From: an uncultured Eubacteriales bacterium
GTDB taxonomy: Bacteria > Bacillota > Clostridia > Peptostreptococcales > Anaerovoracaceae
Direction of reading: 5' to 3'
Length of the DNA stretch: 64,000 bases
Assembly (NCBI GenBank): GCA_902776725.1
Contig: CACYQX010000001.1
Location: 62,001-126,000 of the forward strand
Under the pieces are notes generated by a model, which was given only the letters and a program-made list of their open reading frames with translations, made no database searches and was not told where the DNA came from. The position numbers and the translations under genes are program-made. Shown in pieces: positions 45,856 to 55,890 of the stretch (within the stretch, counting starts at the first letter, position 1; each line of letters opens with the position of its first letter).

Positions 45856-45898
45856 GTATTCACATAATAATTATAACGTATTCACCTATGCTTGTCTA
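45856..45898 (-). promoter_or_regulatory. brnTA promoter with direct-repeat operator
   Basis: TAGACA (45893-45898), 17 bp, TATAAT (45870-45875) on the minus strand. Two perfect GTGAATAC repeats (45856-45863 and 45878-45885) flank the -10 box, a good layout for ribbon-helix-helix autorepression. Confidence 0.7.
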
Positions 45899-45969
45899 TC
45901 AAAATCGCTAAAAAAGCAAAAGCATATCTAAAATGCACAAGCTATATAGCTCAGCGCGCGGCAAATAAA

Positions 45970-45996
45970 AAAAGACACCCGGGCGCGGGTGTCTTT
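45970..45996 (-). terminator. terminator after the second pilin gene
   Basis: AAAAGACACCC / GGGTGTCTTTT stem with a GGGCGC loop and a U-run. Its stem sequence is nearly the same as the brnA terminator 460 bp away. Confidence 0.82.
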
Positions 45997-46022
45997 TAAA
46001 TCTCTAATCATATATTATCAAC

Positions 46023-46979
46023 TTACGCTGCTTCCCTTCTCAGCTTGCCTGCGATGATGAATGCAAGACCTGCGGCTGCGAGGATCGGTACCGGCCACCA
46101 GAGCTGTCCTGTCTGCGGGAGCTTCGGTGTTTCCGGCGGAGTCTTTGGCGGAACATCACCACTATAGTTGTTCATTGTATATGTGTTTCCGTCGCGAGTT
46201 ATCGTCACCGTGTATCCTGTTGGAACTTCTTTTTCGGTTACGTTGTATGTCTTGTTTGGATCGAGACCTGTCCAAGTATGTCTCCAGTTGTTTCCACTGT
46301 TCAGTGTAACTGTATCGACTACCTGACCGTCGCAGATGAGTTCGGCATAAACATATGTCGGACGCTTATCCTTGTTTGCCTCGCCGCTCCAAACTTTGAT
46401 TACGTTGATATCGATAGTTCCCGGTGTATCCGGAATCGGAGGTACTGATGTGTACTTTGGTGAAATTACAACATCGTATATCCAACTGTTTCCGTCTGTC
46501 GAATTGGGAAGTGCAATAAGGCTCGGCGACACGATATATGTCATCTCATCCTTTGGATTTTTGTATCTGTCCGCAAGAATAAGATAGAGTCCCTTTTCCT
46601 GTTCGCCAAACTGAGCCATTCCATTCTCGTCGGTTGTCGCTTTTGCAGTCGGTGCTATTCCGTCACGAGCGATGTAACCGGAGAGTGTCTCAGCGAGAGC
46701 TCTATAACCCGCCTGATCATCCGGCATTGCAACGCCGTAGCCGCCGAACACATCGGTAAAGGCAAAGTTTGCATCTTCGTCTACCGAAGCAACCCTATAA
46801 GCGCGGAACTCCATACCTTCGACCTTGGGGCCGTTTGTGAATTCCACGGTGAGGCTCACCGGCTTACTCATGTCGATCTTTTCATAGGCGTACGTCGTCG
46901 GCGCCATGAGAGTTACCAACATGATGACAGCCATAAGGATCGGCATCACTCTCTTAAGTTTTCTTTCTTTCTTAAACAT
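46023..46979 (-). CDS. LPXTG minor pilin with Cna_B domain
   Basis: Signal peptide (VMPILMAVIMLVTLMAPTTYA), an N-terminal pilin domain (KIDMSKPVSLTVEFTNGPKVEGMEFRAYRV), a second domain ending in ISPKYTSVPP, a Cna_B domain (INVIKVWSGEANKDKRPTYVYAEL...YNVTEKEVPTGYTVTIT) and a Pro-rich stalk. It ends with LPQTG, a hydrophobic helix and KLRREAA. GGAGGGCAGAA sets the start; a longer frame upstream is not needed. It follows the giant adhesin by about 110 bases and is a close paralogue of the pilin at 55.9-56.9 kb. It probably sits at the base or along the shaft. Confidence 0.87.
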   Translation of the reverse strand: MFKKERKLKRVMPILMAVIMLVTLMAPTTYAYEKIDMSKPVSLTVEFTNGPKVEGMEFRAYRVASVDEDANFAFTDVFGGYGVAMPDDQAGYRALAETLSGYIARDGIAPTAKATTDENGMAQFGEQEKGLYLILADRYKNPKDEMTYIVSPSLIALPNSTDGNSWIYDVVISPKYTSVPPIPDTPGTIDINVIKVWSGEANKDKRPTYVYAELICDGQVVDTVTLNSGNNWRHTWTGLDPNKTYNVTEKEVPTGYTVTITRDGNTYTMNNYSGDVPPKTPPETPKLPQTGQLWWPVPILAAAGLAFIIAGKLRREAA

Positions 46980-47021
46980 TTCTGCCCTCCAATTCGGCAA
47001 AAGCATTAGGATTCTTCTTGC

Positions 47022-47047
47022 GGGTGCTCGGATTAAACCGAGCACCC
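47022..47047 (-). other. intercistronic hairpin between adhesin and pilin
   Basis: A perfect 10-bp GC-rich stem (GGGTGCTCGG / CCGAGCACCC) with a six-base loop and no T-run. It may be a partial terminator or processing/stability element that sets pilin-to-adhesin ratios. Confidence 0.5.
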
Positions 47048-47090
47048 TATGTTTCGTTGTTACTTTTTTATACTAGTCATTATTACTCTT

Positions 47091-50000
47091 TTAATTCTTG
47101 TTCCTCTTTCTTACGATTAGGAGTACTCCAGCACCTACAACCAGTACTGCACCGAGGATGTAGATGATGGTTGTACCTATACCACCGGTCTCAGGAAGTT
47201 CTTCGCCGGAGGAGTTCATAACGGTTACTATGCAGGTTCCTGTCTGAGCGCTTACCGAAGGCGAGCCGGAAACCATACCGCTCTCGCTTATTACGCTGAC
47301 CTTACCATTGGTAATTTCAAGCTTGATAGGATCACTCAGCTTGTTGTATCCATCCGGAGCCTTGGTCTCAACGATCCAATATGTTCCGTCCGGAAGTTTT
47401 CCGAGGTAGGCATATCCGTCGTCGCCTGTGATGAATACTTTGTTGTCGCTTCTAACTTCCGTCGGCATATATCTGAGGAGATATCCCTTTTCGTCTTTCG
47501 CGAGGGCGCCTGTTCCACCTGCACCCTTGGTGACAAATCCATATGGATTCATGGAAAGCTTTCCTTCAACACCATTGCCGCGCTCGGTTAGCATATTAAC
47601 GTAACCCTCTGCTCCTATTTCGGTTTCGCCATACTCCATGCCCACGTTCTCCGTATCAGCATCCATGGCAAAGTTTGCGCCACCAGGATTGAAGACGTTA
47701 ATGTACTGTCTTCCCGATTGCTCAAACGCTCTTTCAACAAAGATCTGGAACTCAGCACCCGGGAGCAATTTGGTTCCTGTTGCGTCGGTCTTCTTAATCT
47801 TTACCTCAGGTAGGTTCTTCTTATTGTTAACAACTATGGCAGCATTGCTTCCGCTCTTTGTGATTGTTCCGCTTACCTTCTTGTTAACCTGTCCCGAAGC
47901 GGTATTGTCTATCGTGCTTCCGGCTGTGGTCGGAGTTATTGTGTAGTCCACAAACTCGTATGGATAAGCCTGCGTAACTTCTGCGAACTCCCAGTTGGCG
48001 CCGATCGGGATGTTGTAGAACACGATCTTATGTCCGGCCTTAAGCTTGAAGTCGAGCTTGCTGGTCATACCCCAATTGGTTTCAGTGAGGTTACCAACTC
48101 TTCTTCCGCCTATTGTGGCGTCATAAGTTGCATGGCCCAGACCATCAAGACCTGTTTCATCTTCCTTCTTTACACCATTTACAAAGATGTTGTAGTAAAC
48201 GCCTGCACCATTGTAGTTATAGCCGTCGTTCTTCTGCATTCCCTGTGTGCCAGGCTTATAAATCTTACCCTTGATGTTGAAGATCGCGTTATCGCCTGCA
48301 ACGTCCCCTCCGGATATAGCATCCGTAAGAGCCTTCTCTATTGAGAGTTCTCCGGTGAGTTCTTTGTTGTTGGCTGTTACAGCTACATGAGCAGATCCTG
48401 TGCCAGTCATGTTCTGCGCACCCGTTCCGTTGGTGGAGATTGTCTGCTGATTCTCTCCGTTTACGGTATAGGTATAGTTCTGGAACGCATACTTACTATC
48501 TGTCGGAAGAACTTCTGTAACCTCCCAGTTGCTTCCCTTTGGCAGGTTTCTGAACTCGATCGTCTGGCCCTCCTTGAGGATAATGATCATGCTCGCAGTG
48601 CTTTCGCTATTGCTCTCAGCCAGAAGTCCGTCAAGCGGTCTCGCTCCAGCATAGTCGTATGTTGCAGCTGTTTCAACGGTAGCATCGGAATGTCCGCTAA
48701 GCTCGCCTTCTATAACCTGTCCGTTTGCATCCTTAACAAGATACGTCACGTTATGAACAGGGGTTGTGTAACCATTTCCGGAAGCATCCTTAAGCGATAC
48801 AGTAAATGTAAAGCCCGTGTTCTCGGAAGCATACAACGATGAGGAATTGTTGCCTGCACCAATTACACTCTTGGTAAGGCTGAACTTGTCTGTAAGTTCC
48901 CTATTGATGACTCTAGCTTCAACCTCGCTCTTTGCCAGAGTAATATATCCACTAACCTTACCGTCATTGATAGTTCCGTTGTTGGTATAATACCCATCGA
49001 TCGCATATCTGCTGGAGTCAACATCGACTTCCTTGACAGACCATTCGGCTCCAATCGGAATGTTATAGAACTCTATGTACTGGTTAGCCTTTAGACGGAA
49101 TGTCATGCCCTTGCTGCTTCCGTCATGGCCGCCAAGAATAGCAATTCTTCTTTTCTCACCTCCGAAGGTGACGCCTTGATCCACGCCTGAACTTTCCTCA
49201 ATGGGTATAGGATTACCGGATGCATCAACCTTGAGCCCCGAAATCACTCCTGACTGCGGTTCCCACTCTCCTGTTGCTGCATTCAACTCATATAAGACGA
49301 AGTATATGCCGTGGCCGTTGCTGTAGTAACCCTGGCCGTTGTTTGCTCTGTTTATTGAAACTGCAAACTCAAAGTATTCATCGTCACCGTAGAGTCTGCT
49401 TCCGTCAGGTCCCGCACCCGCAATTGCCTTGCTCACCTTGAGTGAACCCTTGGCTTCTTCGTTTACTGCTACTACCTGGATGGATTCTCCTGCAGCAGGA
49501 ACAGTTCCGGATATAGAAGGTGTTGTAACGAGGTTGTCATTCTGACCCATCTCATATTCACCAATCACATATCCCTTAAGCGCTACACCTTCTGGCATAT
49601 CATCTGTGATTTCTGTCAAGGTCCAGTTGGCACCTACCGGCAGGTTGTCAAATACCTTCTGTCCGCCTGCCGAAAGTGTAAATGTCTGATCAGCCATACC
49701 TGCAACCTGGAGTCTGAAGTTATAGGTCAATCCGGTCTGCATAATCTGTCCGGACATAGCCTTCTTAACAACCAGTTCTCCGTACTTTTCTGTATTGCTT
49801 GCAGTTACGGAGTTGCCCACAATCTCTGTTCCCGGTGTCGTTCCTGAACCCGGTGTTCCTACAATACCTTCAATTGTATTATCAGTTGCATCTACAGGTG
49901 TACCGTTTACGGTATAGCCAAGGCTGTACTTGCTGTCGCTCAGTTCCTTCTCCTGTACGGACCACTTGGATCCGGTTGCAACGTTTTCAAACTTGATGGT

Positions 50001-53000
50001 CTGACCAGCCTTCAATGTTATGGTCATGTCTTTACTGTTTCCAACAAGTACTCTTCCGCCGAGTGTCTCGCTATATACTGGATATCCGTCTATAGCAGTC
50101 TTAATCGGAACAGTGCTTCCACTCTCATAGATATTGAAGTAAATACCGTGGTCAGTATATGTGAAACCTTCTCCTTCAGCGTCGGTGATGGAAACATTGA
50201 ATGTGAATGTATTACCATAAACACCGCTTCCAACAAGGTTCTTGGTCAAGCTGAATGAATCCGGCTTTTCCTTATTGGTAATGCTAACCTTCTGGTCGTA
50301 TGTTGTCATATCGTTGGAATTCCAGTCGATCTGATCTTTAATACCTACGCCATTGGTTACTCTGTCATCTTCTGTCTTATTTTTGTTTATGAAGTTGTAT
50401 TCTCCAAATATGTATTTACCGTTACTTGGATCTTCTTCTGTTATTTCAAAGTAAGTAGTGTCATAAAGTGAATCCCAGTTGTTAAATACTATTCTTTCAC
50501 CGGCCTTAAGCGGGAATCTGACGCTTGATGAATTGCCAGATGTTCCATTTACGAACAGTTCTGAGAAGTTTCTCTCGCCAGTGCTGGAGTTGGACAAGAG
50601 GACATTACCGTCCTTGTCTGTATATGTTCCTTTTATAACATTACCGTCCTTATCGTATATCTTATACTTAAGGTTATGTGAAGCAGTATAGTAATGGTTG
50701 GTTCCGCCTGATTTCCAATAAATCTTGCCAACGAACCAGAAGACTGTATCTTCTTCGCCCGGATAAGCAAGCTCACCGTTGGGGTAAAGCGGAGTTACAT
50801 TCTTCATAACTGTAAATGTGTACTGACAGTCATGAACGTTCTTTATGGTTGCTCCGAAAACGATATTGGTTGCGGTAATAACGTTATAGAGGTCCGGGTT
50901 GCTTACGTCAGGTGTTGATGAGAAGCTGGTTGATTCAACCTGTGCATCATATTCCTTTTTATTAACGACTACCGTTTTCTTGTTACCGTTCTTATCAACT
51001 AGTGTTTGCCATTTACCACCAAGATAAGCCTCTTCACCTATTATCAGTTTCCAGTTTCCATAGAGGTTATTAACTCCTACCTTGAGGTTTCCGGAGTTCT
51101 GTAACTGCTCAAGTGCTTTGTAAGCCTTTGACTGATCAGGTTCAGGATCACCATCTGCCCAAAGAACTGTGGGCAGGTTGAACTCAGCAACCGCACTAGT
51201 GTTGTTTACTTGGATCTCTTTATCATATACTTGTGTATTTCCGTTCATCAGGCGAACGTTGAATTTTACGTTACCTTCCCATCCTTCCTGATAAAGCTTC
51301 TTCAGCTGAACCTTGGCTTTGGTTTCATTGGACTTAACAGTGAATACGAAGTCGCCGTTGGACGCGATACCACCGCCGCATGGAGCTTTATTTCCGGAAA
51401 TCTCTACGCTTTTACTTGCTGCAGGGGTATTCAAATTATCTAACTCAAGTTCGCCATTCTTCTGATATGTTACTGGGCTTGTGGTTCCACCAGCAGGGTC
51501 GTCACTGCTGTTCTGAACATTCCATTTATCACTTGTTACAAACGAAAGCTTATCCGCATTAGCTGAAATGCAGATATCCACACCACCGTTAGAAGCATTT
51601 GCATTTCCACCCAACTTGTTATTGTAGAATAATACTTCATCCGCGTTTATATGGCTCTTACCCGTTGAACATGTCCAGAGACCACCACCATAAAATTTAT
51701 TCCACCGAATGCTTTCGTGCGAATTTTCATTCATATGATCTGGATTTGGGTAAGCCGCATCATTATCTACTACCTTAGCAGACTGTAACTGCATGGTGCT
51801 TCCCTCTTCAAGGTAGATAGCGCCACCAAAGTCATATGCTTCATTTCCTATCATTTGTCCGGCATTAATATGCACTTTGCTAGAGTTAACGTATACAGCG
51901 CCACCTTTATGGAGCGTTGTATTTTCATTGATAGCACCGCCATCCATAGTAAAGGAAGACGTATGTCCTGAAACGTTAACTGTACCAAACCAAACACCCT
52001 TGTTGGATGAAATTGTTCCACCTTCCAAGTTAAAAGTACTGTTATTACCAATACCTACTGCGCCGGCATTAAAGCCTCTGTTTCCATTTATAGAACCTGA
52101 CTGCTGAGTAAATGTTCCCCCATTATTAACCAGAACAGCTCCGTGATCAGCAACATTCTTATTCATGCTAGTTCCGGACATGGTTACGCTAGTTCCAGCT
52201 CCATCCACAATTAAAGCACCCGCTGTTCTAATAGTGTCGTAATCCGTACCATAATTTGTGCCGCCCACAAGATATCCTTCGCCACCGCCAGAATTCTGCC
52301 ATTCTTCAGGCCTGTTAGGATCTGCATTATTTCTTACATTTCCTTGGAACCACCTTTTACTGTATCTAAAGTCCCAACCATCATAGTCGAAAAATGCCCA
52401 GTCACGCCTTCTTCTGTACTGAATATATCCGTCGTTACCTAATCCTCCGGCATTTGACACCTGTATTGATCCGTTCAACTTGTTGAAATAATAGTTGTCA
52501 TAGTCGCTATAGTTTTCAACATGATCAGTGGCGTTTGTTAATTTATTAGTGTCGTTAACAGCTCTTGAGGTTAGCCACTGCCATTCACGCAAATTGCCAA
52601 GGTTATCCTCAATTGTATCATTACTTAAATTGAGCTTGGTGCCATTTTTAGCAACTATAGGAGCACTATCATCACCATGAAGTTTATTATGGCTAATTGA
52701 GGTGCCGCTAATTACAGCATCTCCGTCCTCTTCAGCATTCTGCTTTACATTATCAAGAATAACCACGCCACCGTTGGCACCATTATTCTGGATAGTAGTA
52801 GCTTCTATGGTCAGCTTAGTATTATTTGCAATGATGGCGCCTGCTGTGTTCTTGCCGCCTGTTGACTGCGCTCTATCATATTCATATGGCTGATAGAGGT
52901 AATTGTTCTCGATCAAGCAGTCCTTGAGATAGAGTGATCCGCCTGTTGCTCCTATCGGCGCAACATTACTAAGCCCGAATGTGCTTACATCGGCTCCGCC

Positions 53001-55565
53001 AACAGATTGATTAATCTTTACAAACTGACAATTCTCAAGTGTGGTATTACCTGCAGAATTAATGAAGATACCACCGGTATGTGTTGTATTGGCGCTATTT
53101 GTTTGAGCATCGTAAAGCTGGCTGTCAGTCTTACCTATGCCAACACCTGTAAAGCATGCGTTCTGAAGTTTTGCAGTAGCGCCCTTTTCAACCACTATGT
53201 AAGCATCATTCATAGTCGGAAGTGCACCATTAGATACTTCTATTCCTCTTCCAACCATTGGAAGCTCACTGCTATTTGAGTTCTTGAATGCTATAGTAAC
53301 ATTCATGTTCTCGTGAATGATTATCGGGCTAGTGATCTTCTGTCTCGGAAGACCCGCTCCTCCGTACCACTCAGGAACAAGCTTGATATGATCGCGTACG
53401 TTGCTGTTGTCATTAAGAGCATTGCGGAGTCCGTCTACTGATTTATAGTAAATGCACTGATGCTCATCCGACCAGAACCAATCTGTACCTCTTGTTGCAG
53501 CAAGTGCGTCTTCTACACCAATAACAATAACATCACCATTATTGAATGTGATGGTAAGTGTCTCTGATGTAAGGAATGGCACGAGAGATATAATCTCATA
53601 GTCGCCTTCTATTCTGTTGAAGAGAACCAATGTTGAATCTGTGAAGTCAACTTCTACTATGTCAGCTGCGTTTCTTTCGATTCCAAGATGTCCAAAGAGT
53701 TCGGACATCAGCATTGTTGTTCTACCCGGCTGGTGATACTCTCTTACCTCGAGTGAGTTTTCCGGTGTGTAGTAATAATCAACCGTGAAGTTAACCTGAA
53801 GTACACCGAAGATTGAGAATCCCGGTGTGTCAAATGTTACGGTGTCAACTTCGCCGTTTCCGTCTGTTTCTGTTTCGAGAACCTCAACACCTTCTTCTGC
53901 AAAGTGGAGTACGTTAATTTCACCGTCCTCGGAGATGGTCTCGTTGACAGGGAATATGATTTCTACCTTGGCGAGTGACTCGTCGAGGAGCTTTACTTCT
54001 TCTCCATTTACATCTACGACTTTGATGTCGAAGAATCTTGCGTCTGTTACCTTATACGCTTCTTCGGTTACCTGCCCTTCGGCTTCTGCGAGGCAAGCTT
54101 CATATTCCGGTGTTCCCGGTAGAATCTCTACTACGTTGAGAGCGGGATCTAAAGTTCCCTCCGGGAATACGCTTCTTGGCGCTGTAAAGTTAACCTGAAC
54201 GCCGGACTCTGTGAATGACGTAATAGCCAGTGTCGAAGGAAGTTCGTTATTTTCATTTTCTTCGGCCTCTTCGCCTTCTTCAGGTTCCGTTTCGGCTTTA
54301 ATTCCTTCTATCTTCTCAAGAAGCTTCTGGAGTTCTTCTTCAGTCTCAGGCTTTACGGGCATTTTGGAATAGCCCATGATTTCATCGTCGTCGATTTTAT
54401 ATGTATTGTATTTTACTTCATTTCCAAGGTTTCCTTCGATGGTCACGATGGATACTGGAACTTCTATCTTTGCTCCGTCCGGAGTTGTCTGCTCTTCTGT
54501 CTTAACCTCGGCAACAAGACCTACGTGGTCACCGTCCCTTACAGAAGGATCATCTCCCGGCTTGGAGTCCCAATCGATAAATACGATATCTCCTGCCTGC
54601 GGTGTGTATTCTTCAGGCAAGAAGTAGTTGTCGAGTTTGCTTACGTTTCTAATCCAAGTTCCTACGCCCGGGTTTGCTGGCATTAGTCTCTCGTCAACGC
54701 CTGCATAATGCATGCAGAACTGGATAAACATTGCGCACCAATCGCTATACGGAATGCCGTATCTTACCCCGTAACGCGTGTAGCCCTTGCGCTCGCCGTT
54801 GGATACTACAAAGTTTCTGGAGCTTTCTTTGTAACCGAGCTGACTCTTTGCGATTGTAAGAACGTCCTCTGCCCAGTTTCCTTTGAGCTCGTCTTCCTTA
54901 GGAAGCGTCTTCTCCCAATCAGCCGCTGTCTCAAGATCAAGGCTTGGGTTGGAGAAGCACTCGTCTGTATGCTTATGCTCTTCCTTACCGCAGGTAAGAA
55001 CTTCTTTGTAGCAAGTATCTGTATGAACATGCGGTTCGCCTGTTGCGGAAGCTTCAACTTCTTTTTCTACGGTTACTTCTTTTTCTTCGTAAACCGCTTC
55101 ACGTTCTTCTTCATTGCAAATGAGAGTGCGCTCTACCTGATAGCACTCTTCTGTATGTGTATGTCCTTCGGATTCTTCTGTGGCTTCTGTTTCTTCCTGA
55201 CCGCAAACGAGAGTTGAGATTTCTTCATAGCAAGAATCCTGGTGGGTATGACCCTCGTCCACCAGTACCTGCTGAATCTCCGTTACGGTTTCGGTTGTCG
55301 CAGTTTCACCTACGCCGCCCGACGATATCTCGCCCTCTTCCAAACCGCAGACGAGTTCGCGCGTATAGCACTTCTCTGTGTGCTCGTGTTCTTCGAGTCC
55401 GCAGTATGTGTCAGAATTTACTGTGATCGCCGGAAGGATCAAAGCATAGGTTGTGCAAAAAACAGTAATTGCCGCAAGGACGCTCACTACTTTTTTCCAC
55501 TGAGCTTTCCACTTGCGGTTTGTAGCCGTCTTTGCAGAAGTCTTCTTTCTTGGGTCATGTTTCAT
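47091..55565 (-). CDS. giant LPXTG adhesin with CHAP-like amidase and beta-helix
   Basis: 2824 residues. N-terminal export helix with the TTYALILPAITV motif (38-49). Residues 54-205 hold five Cys/His repeats of the form HxHxxxCY paired with upstream CG. Then comes a CHAP-like domain (about 230-390) with catalytic Cys277 in YSDWCAMF and His347 in DHVGLV. A beta-sandwich linker follows. From about 740 to 1400 a parallel beta-helix is predicted, from many short Asn/Gly-rich turns. From about 1575 to 2580 there are six related pilin-like domains (FSLTKNLVG...TITLKAGQTIKF...). A SpaA-type domain with the E-box ETKAPDGYN precedes LPETGG, a hydrophobic helix and RKRNKN. It is probably the pilus tip adhesin. 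Confidence 0.88.
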   Translation of the reverse strand: MKHDPRKKTSAKTATNRKWKAQWKKVVSVLAAITVFCTTYALILPAITVNSDTYCGLEEHEHTEKCYTRELVCGLEEGEISSGGVGETATTETVTEIQQVLVDEGHTHQDSCYEEISTLVCGQEETEATEESEGHTHTEECYQVERTLICNEEEREAVYEEKEVTVEKEVEASATGEPHVHTDTCYKEVLTCGKEEHKHTDECFSNPSLDLETAADWEKTLPKEDELKGNWAEDVLTIAKSQLGYKESSRNFVVSNGERKGYTRYGVRYGIPYSDWCAMFIQFCMHYAGVDERLMPANPGVGTWIRNVSKLDNYFLPEEYTPQAGDIVFIDWDSKPGDDPSVRDGDHVGLVAEVKTEEQTTPDGAKIEVPVSIVTIEGNLGNEVKYNTYKIDDDEIMGYSKMPVKPETEEELQKLLEKIEGIKAETEPEEGEEAEENENNELPSTLAITSFTESGVQVNFTAPRSVFPEGTLDPALNVVEILPGTPEYEACLAEAEGQVTEEAYKVTDARFFDIKVVDVNGEEVKLLDESLAKVEIIFPVNETISEDGEINVLHFAEEGVEVLETETDGNGEVDTVTFDTPGFSIFGVLQVNFTVDYYYTPENSLEVREYHQPGRTTMLMSELFGHLGIERNAADIVEVDFTDSTLVLFNRIEGDYEIISLVPFLTSETLTITFNNGDVIVIGVEDALAATRGTDWFWSDEHQCIYYKSVDGLRNALNDNSNVRDHIKLVPEWYGGAGLPRQKITSPIIIHENMNVTIAFKNSNSSELPMVGRGIEVSNGALPTMNDAYIVVEKGATAKLQNACFTGVGIGKTDSQLYDAQTNSANTTHTGGIFINSAGNTTLENCQFVKINQSVGGADVSTFGLSNVAPIGATGGSLYLKDCLIENNYLYQPYEYDRAQSTGGKNTAGAIIANNTKLTIEATTIQNNGANGGVVILDNVKQNAEEDGDAVISGTSISHNKLHGDDSAPIVAKNGTKLNLSNDTIEDNLGNLREWQWLTSRAVNDTNKLTNATDHVENYSDYDNYYFNKLNGSIQVSNAGGLGNDGYIQYRRRRDWAFFDYDGWDFRYSKRWFQGNVRNNADPNRPEEWQNSGGGEGYLVGGTNYGTDYDTIRTAGALIVDGAGTSVTMSGTSMNKNVADHGAVLVNNGGTFTQQSGSINGNRGFNAGAVGIGNNSTFNLEGGTISSNKGVWFGTVNVSGHTSSFTMDGGAINENTTLHKGGAVYVNSSKVHINAGQMIGNEAYDFGGAIYLEEGSTMQLQSAKVVDNDAAYPNPDHMNENSHESIRWNKFYGGGLWTCSTGKSHINADEVLFYNNKLGGNANASNGGVDICISANADKLSFVTSDKWNVQNSSDDPAGGTTSPVTYQKNGELELDNLNTPAASKSVEISGNKAPCGGGIASNGDFVFTVKSNETKAKVQLKKLYQEGWEGNVKFNVRLMNGNTQVYDKEIQVNNTSAVAEFNLPTVLWADGDPEPDQSKAYKALEQLQNSGNLKVGVNNLYGNWKLIIGEEAYLGGKWQTLVDKNGNKKTVVVNKKEYDAQVESTSFSSTPDVSNPDLYNVITATNIVFGATIKNVHDCQYTFTVMKNVTPLYPNGELAYPGEEDTVFWFVGKIYWKSGGTNHYYTASHNLKYKIYDKDGNVIKGTYTDKDGNVLLSNSSTGERNFSELFVNGTSGNSSSVRFPLKAGERIVFNNWDSLYDTTYFEITEEDPSNGKYIFGEYNFINKNKTEDDRVTNGVGIKDQIDWNSNDMTTYDQKVSITNKEKPDSFSLTKNLVGSGVYGNTFTFNVSITDAEGEGFTYTDHGIYFNIYESGSTVPIKTAIDGYPVYSETLGGRVLVGNSKDMTITLKAGQTIKFENVATGSKWSVQEKELSDSKYSLGYTVNGTPVDATDNTIEGIVGTPGSGTTPGTEIVGNSVTASNTEKYGELVVKKAMSGQIMQTGLTYNFRLQVAGMADQTFTLSAGGQKVFDNLPVGANWTLTEITDDMPEGVALKGYVIGEYEMGQNDNLVTTPSISGTVPAAGESIQVVAVNEEAKGSLKVSKAIAGAGPDGSRLYGDDEYFEFAVSINRANNGQGYYSNGHGIYFVLYELNAATGEWEPQSGVISGLKVDASGNPIPIEESSGVDQGVTFGGEKRRIAILGGHDGSSKGMTFRLKANQYIEFYNIPIGAEWSVKEVDVDSSRYAIDGYYTNNGTINDGKVSGYITLAKSEVEARVINRELTDKFSLTKSVIGAGNNSSSLYASENTGFTFTVSLKDASGNGYTTPVHNVTYLVKDANGQVIEGELSGHSDATVETAATYDYAGARPLDGLLAESNSESTASMIIILKEGQTIEFRNLPKGSNWEVTEVLPTDSKYAFQNYTYTVNGENQQTISTNGTGAQNMTGTGSAHVAVTANNKELTGELSIEKALTDAISGGDVAGDNAIFNIKGKIYKPGTQGMQKNDGYNYNGAGVYYNIFVNGVKKEDETGLDGLGHATYDATIGGRRVGNLTETNWGMTSKLDFKLKAGHKIVFYNIPIGANWEFAEVTQAYPYEFVDYTITPTTAGSTIDNTASGQVNKKVSGTITKSGSNAAIVVNNKKNLPEVKIKKTDATGTKLLPGAEFQIFVERAFEQSGRQYINVFNPGGANFAMDADTENVGMEYGETEIGAEGYVNMLTERGNGVEGKLSMNPYGFVTKGAGGTGALAKDEKGYLLRYMPTEVRSDNKVFITGDDGYAYLGKLPDGTYWIVETKAPDGYNKLSDPIKLEITNGKVSVISESGMVSGSPSVSAQTGTCIVTVMNSSGEELPETGGIGTTIIYILGAVLVVGAGVLLIVRKRNKN

Positions 55566-55676
55566 TTTGGTTTCTCCCGTTTTCTTAATCGGTGCCTAAA
55601 AAAATCCGTTTAATTTTTCTGTTGATTTTAGTTTGCGTAACTCGCAGCATTTGGCCCACGAGTTTTGGTCAAGAAT

Positions 55677-55721
55677 ATTCTATATAATAACCTCTATATA
55701 AACATCATCCAAAAGTACTAT
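55677..55721 (-). promoter_or_regulatory. pilus-regulon operator and -10, giant adhesin (site B)
   Basis: ATCATCC-AAAA-GTACTAT (55704-55721), identical to site A, lies 21 bp upstream of TAGAAT. The leader is about 105 bases and shows no long hairpin. Confidence 0.65.
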
Positions 55722-55765
55722 TTTATTAAGAACAAAAATCGCTGGAGCCGTTGCAATTACTTGAT

Positions 55766-55782
55766 GGTAGCGGAGCGGTAAC
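55766..55782 (-). promoter_or_regulatory. upstream GTTACC-N5-GCTACC repeat (site B)
   Basis: The pair lies 44 bp upstream of the operator, inside a 44-bp block of which roughly 36 positions equal the block at 57.0 kb. Confidence 0.5.
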
Positions 55783-55862
55783 ACTTTTTTGAGGCGGTTT
55801 TTTGCGTTATCTTTGCGGGATGGTTTTTGGGGTCGGTTTATTGGGGATTTTGTTAAAAAAAC

Positions 55863-55881
55863 CCCCGCCGAATTGGCGGGG
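55863..55881 (-). terminator. terminator of the 55.9-56.9 kb pilin gene
   Basis: CCCCGCC / GGCGGGG stem, five-base loop, then seven T's on the minus strand. It separates this pilin from the adhesin promoter. Confidence 0.88.
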
Positions 55882-55890
55882 ATAATTATG

